Shown here: in pieces, positions 1 to 5,343 of the stretch
Layout of the letters: every line of letters begins with the position of its first letter
Position numbering within the stretch: the stretch's first letter is position 1
DNA from: Candidatus Peribacter sp. UBA2144
Lineage (GTDB): Bacteria; Patescibacteriota; Gracilibacteria; Peribacterales; Peribacteraceae
Assembly: GCA_002328295.1 (NCBI GenBank)
Contig: DCXE01000060.1
Coordinates: 1-6,778 of the forward strand
DNA: 6,778 bases
Direction of reading: 5' to 3'
The notes under the pieces: model-generated
What the model was told of the DNA's origin: nothing
The model's input: the letters and a program-made list of their open reading frames with translations, nothing else
Database searches by the model: none
Program-made: the position numbers and the translations under genes

Positions 1-43
1 AAGGCAACTGGCTGTGGCGTAACGTCCCGATTCTTCCAATCAC

Positions 44-79
44 GTCAGGTCCGCCCCCCCCCCTTGGGGCGGACCTGAC
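44..79. repeat. GC-rich 14-bp palindrome with a C10 run in the loop
   Basis: Bases 44-57 (GTCAGGTCCGCCCC) pair perfectly with 66-79, leaving an 8-nt loop. Ten consecutive C residues span 54-63, covering the top of the 5' arm and most of the loop. The stem is strong enough to terminate transcription, but no T-run follows on either strand (TTAGCCAAAAAAG on the +). A REP-like dispersed palindrome or boundary element is therefore as likely as a terminator for an upstream gene. It ends about 30 bp before the first TATAAT box upstream of polX. The C10 run could vary in length through slippage, or its length could be a sequencing error. Confidence 0.75.
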
Positions 80-108
80 TTAGCCAAAAAAGAGGTTAGA
101 TTTTGTTG

Positions 109-114
109 TATAAT
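109..114 (+). promoter_or_regulatory. Candidate distal -10 box (TATAAT)
   Basis: A perfect TATAAT lies at 109-114 within GTATAATGTCT (108-118), and the same 11 bases recur at 218-228. No good -35 hexamer is found 16-18 bp upstream, where the sequence is mostly A-rich. It may be a distal polX promoter, or simply the left copy of a repeated sequence. Confidence 0.3.
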
Positions 115-213
115 GTCTGAACCCTGATTCACATGATTACAGGATTAGCTTGATTACAGGGAATTACCTTCAATCTTGTCTATCCTTTAATCTTTTTAAT
201 CATGGTTCAGACA
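114..213. repeat. 100-bp segment bounded by 16-bp inverted repeats (MITE-like or leader hairpin)
   Basis: Bases 114-129 (TGTCTGAACCCTGATT) are the reverse complement of 198-213 with one mismatch (C124 against T203). Arms this long and this well matched are unlikely by chance. The 11-mer GTATAATGTCT overlaps the left arm (108-118) and recurs just past the right arm (218-228), so direct and inverted repeats are nested. The 68-bp interior encodes nothing recognisable and contains a 17-bp tandem duplication. It could be a small non-autonomous terminal-inverted-repeat element that supplied the promoter region of polX, a pair of operator half-sites, or a large hairpin in a long polX leader. Confidence 0.65.
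134..167. repeat. 17-bp imperfect tandem duplication
   Basis: TGATTACAGG occurs at 134-143 and again at 151-160, giving a 17-bp period. The remaining 7 bp of the two units (ATTAGCT and GAATTAC) are only loosely alike. It lies inside the 100-bp inverted-repeat segment and upstream of the proposed polX start. Confidence 0.5.
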
Positions 214-218
214 AAGGG

Positions 219-224
219 TATAAT
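219..224 (+). promoter_or_regulatory. Proximal polX promoter, -10 box (TATAAT)
   Basis: A consensus TATAAT ends 6 bp before GTG 231. Transcription normally starts 6-8 bp after the -10 box, so the transcript would begin at or next to the GTG and be leaderless. The -35 region is weak (TTTAAT at 195-200 with 18-bp spacing). An AAAGGG at 213-218 could be a poor ribosome binding site if transcription begins further upstream, at the 109-114 box. Confidence 0.45.
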
Positions 225-230
225 GTCTTT

Positions 231-1181
231 GTGGAAAACAATAAAGTCATCGCTGGTTTACTCCGTCAGATTGCCGCTCTTCTCCAAGAGCAGGGAGTCG
301 ATTTTAAGCCTGCTGCATATAGACGTGCGGCGCAGGTTATCGAGGAATTAGACAAAGATGTTTCCGAGATCGGAGACGAGAAAGAACTTAAGAAGCTGCC
401 TGGGATAGGAGATGCAATTGCTGGCAAGATTATTGAATACTTAGAAACCGGAAAGATGACAGCTCTCGAGGATATGCGAATCACTCAGGGTAATATTCCA
501 GCTGAACTTATGGACATCGAAGGCCTGGGGCCTGCACGAGTCAGGCAGATTCAATCTGAGTTTGGAGTTAAGTCTGTAGCTGATCTGATTAAAATTGCTG
601 AAGAGGGGAAGCTAAGAACTCTCCCGCGTTTTTCTGAGCTCATGGAAAAGAAGGTTCTGGAAAATGCAAAGAGAGTAAAAGAAAGGACAAAGAGATTCCC
701 TCGCGAAGAGATCAAAGAAGATGTTGATAAACTTCTGAAGAAAATCAAAGCGCTTAAAAACGTTCAGGCAGTGGAAGTCGCAGGTTCATTTAGGCGTGAG
801 AAAGAAACAGTGGGGGACATAGACATATTAGTTGTAACTTCAAAACCAAAAGAAGTTTCTGATGCGGTGGCTGAGCTAAAGGACGTCAGGAATGTTGTAG
901 CCCATGGAGATAAAAAGCTTTCATTCGATCTCAAGTCAGGATTACGTGTCGACGTCAGGTTTGTTCGAAAGGATCAATGGGGTGCAGCACTTCTTTACTT
1001 CACAGGTTCAAAAGAACACAACATTGCAATGAGGAAGGTTGCAATTAAAAAAGGCTGGAAGCTAAATGAATACGGGCTTTTTAAAGGTGATGCTGTTATT
1101 GCAAGTAAGACGGAAGAGGAGATATATAAGAAGTTAGAGCTTAATTACTATGAGCCCAGTCAAAGAACTGGCAGAGTTTAG
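231..1181 (+). CDS. polX: Family X DNA polymerase (Pol beta-like), without PHP domain
   Basis: Gap-filling DNA polymerase of family X, expected to act in base-excision or end repair. From GTG 231 the protein has 316 residues. An N-terminal lyase-type domain carries helix-hairpin-helix motifs LPGIG (56-60) and IEGLG (96-100). K66 and K26 align with Pol beta K72 (the 5'-dRP lyase nucleophile) and K35. The palm has GSFRR (185-189) and GDIDIL (195-200), giving metal ligands D196 and D198, with the third at D241 in VDVRF. YFTGS (256-260), N264, R268 and NEYGLF (279-284) match the Pol beta nucleotide-binding region. The protein ends with a normal family C-terminus, so it is complete. The usual bacterial PolX adds a PHP nuclease domain and is about 570 aa; that domain is missing here. 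A TTG at 150 would add 27 residues unlike any family N-terminus, so GTG 231 is preferred. The stop is TAG, and no partner gene follows in the same operon. Confidence 0.95.
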   Translation: MENNKVIAGLLRQIAALLQEQGVDFKPAAYRRAAQVIEELDKDVSEIGDEKELKKLPGIGDAIAGKIIEYLETGKMTALEDMRITQGNIPAELMDIEGLGPARVRQIQSEFGVKSVADLIKIAEEGKLRTLPRFSELMEKKVLENAKRVKERTKRFPREEIKEDVDKLLKKIKALKNVQAVEVAGSFRREKETVGDIDILVVTSKPKEVSDAVAELKDVRNVVAHGDKKLSFDLKSGLRVDVRFVRKDQWGAALLYFTGSKEHNIAMRKVAIKKGWKLNEYGLFKGDAVIASKTEEEIYKKLELNYYEPSQRTGRV

Positions 1182-1215
1182 TGAATAGTGAATAGTTAAA
1201 AGTTAAAAGTGAATA
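1181..1215. repeat. Five tandem heptamers (GTKAAWA)
   Basis: The units are GTGAATA, GTGAATA, GTTAAAA, GTTAAAA and GTGAATA, perfectly in phase from the last base of the polX stop codon. A diverged sixth unit (ATTAACT) may follow at 1216-1222. The array puts stop codons in all + frames after polX. It has no hairpin and is not a terminator. It is a simple AT-rich microsatellite of unknown role. Confidence 0.8.
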
Positions 1216-1234
1216 ATTAACTGCCCAATCTCTT

Positions 1235-1261
1235 TTCACAAATCAATTTCATCAGTAAAGT
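1235..1261 (+). promoter_or_regulatory. Weak candidate promoter for tRNA-Ser
   Basis: TTCACA (1235-1240, five of six bases of TTGACA) and TAAAGT (1256-1261, four of six of TATAAT) are 15 bp apart and end 7 bp before the mature tRNA 5' end. The spacing is shorter than the ideal 17 bp. The tRNA may instead be transcribed by read-through from polX. Confidence 0.25.
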
Positions 1262-1268
1262 TGTACGT

Positions 1269-1359
1269 GGAGAGATCGCATAGTTGGTCTAGTGCGCCTG
1301 ATTGGAGTTCAGGTAGGCCCGCAAGGGTCTCGGGGGTTCGAATCCCCCTCTCTCCGCCA
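1269..1359 (+). tRNA. tRNA-Ser(GGA), with encoded CCA
   Basis: A full class II tRNA fold can be traced. The acceptor arm is GGAGAGA (1269-1275) with TCTCTCC (1349-1355), followed by discriminator G1356 and CCA 1357-1359. The D stem is GCA/TGC (1278-1280/1293-1295). The anticodon stem is CCTGA/TCAGG (1297-1301/1309-1313), with loop TTGGAGT giving anticodon GGA (1304-1306), which reads UCC and UCU. The long variable arm (1316-1329) has a GCAA loop, and the T arm is GGGGG-TTCGAAT-CCCCC (1332-1348). The G discriminator and long variable arm are the usual serine identity elements. Confidence 0.97.
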
Positions 1360-1379
1360 TGCATTACACTAATGGCACC

Positions 1380-1412
1380 CCGAAAAGCTTCACTATGGAT
1401 AGTGAACTTCGG
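1380..1412. other. Interrupted 13-bp hairpin downstream of tRNA-Ser
   Basis: CCGAA (1380-1384) pairs with TTCGG (1408-1412). Inside that, TTCACTAT (1389-1396) pairs with ATAGTGAA (1399-1406), leaving a small asymmetric internal loop. In RNA the innermost T-A pair would open to make a 4-nt loop. It starts 21 nt after the CCA of the tRNA. No T-run follows on either strand, so it is not a standard terminator. It could be a tRNA 3'-trailer processing structure, part of a structured RNA, or a protein-binding palindrome. Confidence 0.55.
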
Positions 1413-1468
1413 ACCCTGTGCTCACAATACCTCCGTATTCTCCTTTAGAGCGTTGAAGGGGTACTAAT

Positions 1469-1551
1469 CCTGTTCACATAGGTAAGTAGAACACTATGGG
1501 CGACTTGAAGATTGTAAACCTGTTATCATAAGTGAGTTACATAATCACAGG
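1469..1551. repeat. Two related hairpin-forming segments, 50 bp apart
   Basis: CCTGTTCACATAGGTAAGT (1469-1487) recurs as CCTGTTATCATAAGTGAGT (1519-1537), with 15 of 19 positions identical at an exact 50-bp offset. Each copy can act as a 5' arm. In the second, 1519-1529 pairs with 1541-1551 with two mismatches, starting CCTGT/ACAGG. In the first, CATAG (1477-1481) pairs with CTATG (1494-1498). The rest of 1360-1608 has no gene I can support: no start with a plausible ribosome site and no recognisable protein in any frame. Confidence 0.4.
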
Positions 1552-1608
1552 AACAACCCCCCTTCATCTCTACCACTGTGGGCGCGTCTAAGTGTCCCAA
1601 ACCTAGCC

Positions 1609-1635
1609 AAAAGGGGCACCCGTACGGTGCGACCC
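1609..1635 (-). terminator. Rho-independent terminator of the leftward operon
   Basis: Read on the - strand, GGG (1635-1633), a TC bulge and GCACC (1630-1626) pair with GGTGC (1620-1616) and CCC (1615-1613) around a 5-nt loop, followed directly by TTTT (1612-1609). The stem is 8 bp and GC-rich, and starts 6 bp after the stop codon of the 814-aa gene. The T-run is short, so efficiency may be moderate. Its place at the end of the operon, facing the tRNA transcript, suits a terminator. Confidence 0.6.
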
Positions 1636-1641
1636 GTTCGG

Positions 1642-4086
1642 TTAGAATTGTGACAAAATTCTGGTAATTTCCTCCTGCACCTTCTTCGAAGAATTTTGAG
1701 CTTTTTCGACTATCACCTTTTCTAAGCGATGATCGGGAGAACGAGCAATGATTCGAATGAGTGGAAGGTCTTTCTCTGTAATAGCATCTTGCTTTGTAAA
1801 CACAAAACTTATTCCATCGCCCGTAAAACTTTCGGGGAATAGATCGCTCGCATACGTCTCTTTTTCGCGTACAAGCATTTCTGTGATTGCTGATCGAATG
1901 TGTGGTGGTGCTATCTCTGCAAACGCTCGCACTTCTTCCCATCCTGAAGGTGGATCAAGTTCGTCTGTATCAGGCTTCAGAAATATAGATAACGGTATAT
2001 CAATCTGCTCAACAATGTTCCTCTTTTCCTTGTCTCCCAACTGCTCCCATTTTTTCTCCTGGGATTTATTGAGTTCCTCGAAGAGCTTATGTGGTTGCAA
2101 ATGACGTGCCATATACTCAATGCAGCCTGCAGTCACAGCTTCATTGGCCGTAGATTTTGTTAGGAGACTAGCGATCAGCTTATCGCTGTACTCGTCGCTC
2201 AGTGAAACCTTAATATGTGTTAGAGCCCTATTCCAATCTTCCGATGTTGTAAATACGTTCCTCCTCAATAAGTAGTCAACTGCTTTCTCTCTTTGATTAG
2301 ATTCTGTGTGACAAAGATCGTCCAATATATCCTCCCGCCAATTAGTACTGTCGGCACGGAGAATAGGATGCCAATTGCTGACATGAAATATTTTCGGCAC
2401 GCCTTTTTCGGTACTGGCTTCTTCTAATAGCTCTATAACAGGTGTGCTATCTTGCTCAGCAAAGTAATAGTGAAAGTAGGCCATATAGCGTGCAGACAGT
2501 CTTCTCATGACGGCAATTGCTCTGCTTCTGGTAGATGCCAAAACCGCACACGCTTCTGGCTCGTCGCTGACCGACATAGGGTCTTCTGAAAGAGGGCGAT
2601 CATCTTCGTCTTCGTTATCCCGCCTTATGCGGAGAATTTTCTCTATGCTCCAATCTTTGTGCATCACGTCTTTATTCAAACCCAGCTCAAACAACAGTAA
2701 ATGAGCAGCAATGCTTCTGCACAGAGCGCTCCCAGCATAAAACAAATTCATAATGCATTCGGCGATGCGTCTAGGATCATTTTCATCTAGAAGAAGAGTA
2801 TGCCATTCTATTTCGTCGGGAAAGCGCTGAGCTATCACCCGTAAGTCGTCTTTACTTGCATGCAGTACCTCATCCACTGTATGAGTAAAGGTCTCCTTCG
2901 TATTTCTTTTTTCTTTTGATGCTTTGAACTCTTTGCGAATTTCTCCTTCCTTGTCCAAGTCTTTTACTTCGCGATCCGTATCTGCCATGCCATGCGGCGA
3001 CAGTGGAATGTACTCTTTGATGACAGATGGGTTTGGAAAGATGCCTTTGCAGTAGTCTCTGTCTTCCGTTGTTGAGGACAGATCAAGTTCTGTGGGAAGA
3101 TTAATATTCTCAGGCAGAGCATAACCCATATTCGGTATTACCTCTTCAATACATTTCAACGCTCTGTCGTTCCCTTTAAACATTCTTTCACATATCTTCC
3201 TGTATGCACCTGCTTCAGACTGCCTGATGCGCCATTGCCCTGATTTAAACTCAAAAGCTTCTTCAAATTTTGGGTATAAATTTGCAGGAATTTGTAATGG
3301 ATTCTCGGGCTCTACTCCGTGACGTTTGCAAAAAATAGAAACGAATACGGCTAACTCAAGAAATCCTAGCTGTCTTGCGGCTCGTTGGTGTTTTTCCAGC
3401 ATAACATCATATCCGTTTTCGTATGCAGCAGTACACAACGGTGCATCAATCTTCAACTCATCTGCGAGTTTCAGATATTCATTCCACCCGACTAATTGAT
3501 TTTGTGCGTCTACCATTTGTCCATAATGTCTAAAATGTCTTTCATGTACATTAAATTCACCAACATGCAAATCCAGTGTGTATGAAAGTTTTGGTCGTGA
3601 AACTTTGTCTAACTCTACTCCACGGGTGCCGTGTACCTTTGCAGGAGGTAATACATTGTTTGCCTCACGCAGATTTGTAAGCTGCTCTTCAAATCCAGTC
3701 CTCAGCTGTTTCCCTATCCGTACACAGGTTTCTACATCACTCTCTTCTAAATATTCTTTGGCAACATCATTTCCCTTCTTTTGTTGAATGTATGAAAGTC
3801 CCAAGCAAAAATCATCACTGACTAATTCCATGACACGATCAGTGTGCAATCCCGCTTTTTCTCCGTATGCGGCAGTTTCGCGTGTGTATCTTTCGGTGTA
3901 AGCGTCATTTTTTAAGGCAGAGTTTAAAACTGATACGATCTTGCTTCGTAGTTCTGCCAAATAAGTTCTACCTTGCAACGATGGACAACCAATTACGAAG
4001 CGGTGCAGCGCCTCTCCCATATTCTGTGGAGGTACTAGAGCTGGTAAGTTCTCTGTGCCACGATCTGCTGAATGCAATTTCTTCAT
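1642..4086 (-). CDS. Uncharacterised 814-aa helical protein; N-terminal part paralogous to the 333-aa protein
   Basis: I do not recognise the family. Residues ~38-340 align by eye with the 333-aa protein encoded two genes upstream. The clearest blocks are TYLAELRSKIVSVLN (41-55), 91-129 with LGLSYI, KKG and EYL, and 240-277 with FLELAVF, HG and NPL. A charged linker (~368-400, rich in K, E, R, D) leads into a further region to 814 with no counterpart in the paralogue. It is almost all helix and interrupted by an acidic patch (~488-510). Segments such as 598-670 and 772-814 look like repeated helical pairs of an alpha-solenoid (HEAT-like), but I see no regular repeat. There is no signal peptide, convincing membrane segment, nucleotide-binding loop or catalytic motif, so it is probably a cytoplasmic scaffold or binding protein. 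The ATG lies 24 bp after the J-domain gene, with no Shine-Dalgarno sequence before it. The stop is TAA, just before a terminator, making this the last gene of the operon. Confidence 0.9.
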   Translation of the reverse strand: MKKLHSADRGTENLPALVPPQNMGEALHRFVIGCPSLQGRTYLAELRSKIVSVLNSALKNDAYTERYTRETAAYGEKAGLHTDRVMELVSDDFCLGLSYIQQKKGNDVAKEYLEESDVETCVRIGKQLRTGFEEQLTNLREANNVLPPAKVHGTRGVELDKVSRPKLSYTLDLHVGEFNVHERHFRHYGQMVDAQNQLVGWNEYLKLADELKIDAPLCTAAYENGYDVMLEKHQRAARQLGFLELAVFVSIFCKRHGVEPENPLQIPANLYPKFEEAFEFKSGQWRIRQSEAGAYRKICERMFKGNDRALKCIEEVIPNMGYALPENINLPTELDLSSTTEDRDYCKGIFPNPSVIKEYIPLSPHGMADTDREVKDLDKEGEIRKEFKASKEKRNTKETFTHTVDEVLHASKDDLRVIAQRFPDEIEWHTLLLDENDPRRIAECIMNLFYAGSALCRSIAAHLLLFELGLNKDVMHKDWSIEKILRIRRDNEDEDDRPLSEDPMSVSDEPEACAVLASTRSRAIAVMRRLSARYMAYFHYYFAEQDSTPVIELLEEASTEKGVPKIFHVSNWHPILRADSTNWREDILDDLCHTESNQREKAVDYLLRRNVFTTSEDWNRALTHIKVSLSDEYSDKLIASLLTKSTANEAVTAGCIEYMARHLQPHKLFEELNKSQEKKWEQLGDKEKRNIVEQIDIPLSIFLKPDTDELDPPSGWEEVRAFAEIAPPHIRSAITEMLVREKETYASDLFPESFTGDGISFVFTKQDAITEKDLPLIRIIARSPDHRLEKVIVEKAQNSSKKVQEEITRILSQF

Positions 4087-4110
4087 GCATTGGAAGACGG
4101 AAATGATGAA

Positions 4111-5319
4111 TTAATAATCCTCATCATCGTCATATTCGTCATCTTCATACTCATAATCCTCTTCGTCATATTCGTCATCTCTTTCTGTCTCGTACTCCTT
4201 TCCATCTTCTTGTTCCAAAGATTCAAGAGCTTTTCGTAGTTCGTGCACAGATTTAGGAACTGCGCCAGCACCATCGCATCCCTCGCATACCACAGGAACA
4301 GGGAAATAATCATCCTGTTTTTGAACAGCAACATTACCTGATCCATTGCATTCATCACATGGTACTGTCTCGCCACGCATGGGCTTTTCCAGTGCAAAAA
4401 CAGGTGCAAGCTGCATTGCAATAGGCTCCGCAACTTCCTTCATTTCATTGGTCCACAGTTCTGTTCTCTGTCCAAAAACTAAATTCATAGCAAAAGCCTT
4501 TCGTTTCTCTTCGTTGGCATCTGTCAGTTTCCTATACGCTGTAGATGCTTCCTTAAAATGTTCTTGAGCCATAGCGTCACCAGGATTGGCATCAGGATGG
4601 AATTGCTGTGCAAGAGCACGAAAACGTCCGTGAATGTTCTGGTCTATGTTCAGAATGGCTTCTATGACTTGCAAAACATTGAATAATTGATCTAGTCGCT
4701 CTCTCTGTTCGGTACTCAATCCACCAACAACAGATTCTTTTTCCAGAATTTCATTTACTGCTTCCAATGCATTCTCCAAATCTCGATACTTCTTCGACTT
4801 TCTTGGATGAGCTAGAGTTTTTGACAGTGAAGCTATTGTATCTCGGAAAAATTCTCTCATGTGTTCTACCTGCGCTCGTGAGATATGTTCGGAGACAGAT
4901 GCAACTTCATCATCTTCTGGTAAAAGACTAACAAAATCTAATGCCCCTTCCATATCCTCACCGCTTTTTTCTTGAGGTGCAACGGCATTTCTCAATGCCA
5001 AGTATTCACGATAGTACTGCAAGTAAGATTGTAAATATACTTTGCGTTCTTCTTTCTTTGGGTCAACTTCTCCTGAACCATCTTGTGTTTCTAACCTTTT
5101 CAATTCCGTTTCAATTTTAACGATGTTTGCATTGCGCATTTCCTCATCATCGGAAACACTTACACAAACCTTATCGGTTTTTCTAAGGGCTTCCAAAGCA
5201 GAGCTCAACTGGTCTCTTAAATCTGAGATCATCACGGGAGCGACATTGAGTACCGCGTAGGGATTACGCTCTTCACGCGGTTCTTCTGAGGAGAATTGGT
5301 AGTCGGTACTTTTTGGCAT
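4111..5319 (-). CDS. J-domain protein with half a DnaJ zinc finger and an acidic tail (402 aa)
   Basis: A likely DnaK (Hsp70) co-chaperone or specialised J protein. The J domain is internal: a helix around 211-222, a basic-polar helix II at ~231-240, the HPD motif at 241-243 and helix III (~249-266). The HPD is the element that stimulates Hsp70 ATPase. Two CxxCxGxG repeats follow (321-328 and 345-352). Canonical DnaJ has four repeats binding two zinc ions, so this could bind only one. Residues 371-402 are almost all D, E and Y. Residues 1-200 are helical and unassigned. NPYAVLNVAP (19-28) resembles the first helix of a J domain, but no HPD follows nearby. The G/F linker, substrate-binding beta domains and dimerisation region of DnaJ are missing, so this is not housekeeping DnaJ. 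It sits between two paralogous genes at 24-bp spacing on each side, suggesting one transcript and a joint task. No clear ribosome binding site precedes the ATG. The stop is TAA. Confidence 0.9.
   Translation of the reverse strand: MPKSTDYQFSSEEPREERNPYAVLNVAPVMISDLRDQLSSALEALRKTDKVCVSVSDDEEMRNANIVKIETELKRLETQDGSGEVDPKKEERKVYLQSYLQYYREYLALRNAVAPQEKSGEDMEGALDFVSLLPEDDEVASVSEHISRAQVEHMREFFRDTIASLSKTLAHPRKSKKYRDLENALEAVNEILEKESVVGGLSTEQRERLDQLFNVLQVIEAILNIDQNIHGRFRALAQQFHPDANPGDAMAQEHFKEASTAYRKLTDANEEKRKAFAMNLVFGQRTELWTNEMKEVAEPIAMQLAPVFALEKPMRGETVPCDECNGSGNVAVQKQDDYFPVPVVCEGCDGAGAVPKSVHELRKALESLEQEDGKEYETERDDEYDEEDYEYEDDEYDDDEDY
4128..4180. repeat. 17-bp direct repeat in the acidic-tail coding region
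   Basis: CGTCATATTCGTCATCT occurs at 4128-4144 and 4164-4180, a 36-bp period in frame with the J-domain gene. On the coding strand it makes the D/E/Y-rich tail. The surrounding sequence is a low-complexity trinucleotide-like tract that could expand or shrink in whole codons. Confidence 0.7.
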
Positions 5320-5343
5320 ATCAGTATATAGATAAGTGAAAAA

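Noticed and set aside
1..43. C-terminus of an upstream gene
   Set aside because: Three + frames end at 20-22, 76-78 and 81-83. The visible peptides are too short to choose a frame, and GNWLWR in one of them is not enough to name a family.
150..230. TTG 150 as the polX start, adding 27 residues
   Set aside because: The extension has no similarity to family X N-termini, covers the inverted-repeat arm and promoter, and GTG 231 gives the expected beginning of the lyase domain.
1389..1406. Hairpin TTCACTATGGATAGTGAA as a tRNA terminator
   Set aside because: It is stable enough, but no T-run follows on the + strand, so termination there cannot be claimed.
1261..1467. 68-codon + strand frame over the tRNA region
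   Set aside because: It runs straight through a perfectly folded tRNA-Ser and shows no protein-like features.
1453..1483. Resemblance to the 3' end of 23S rRNA (GCGTTGA ... GGTACTAAT)
   Set aside because: Only short words match. The surrounding helices and the preceding conserved 23S sequence are missing, so I treat it as chance.
1526..1942. 138-codon - strand frame overlapping the end of the 814-aa gene
   Set aside because: Most of it is an alternative frame of the 814-aa gene. The part beyond the stop (1526-1641) reads somewhat protein-like but has no start of its own and crosses the terminator.
4083..4433. 116-codon - strand frame rich in Met and Asn
   Set aside because: It is the shifted reading of the low-complexity acidic-tail region of the J-domain gene.
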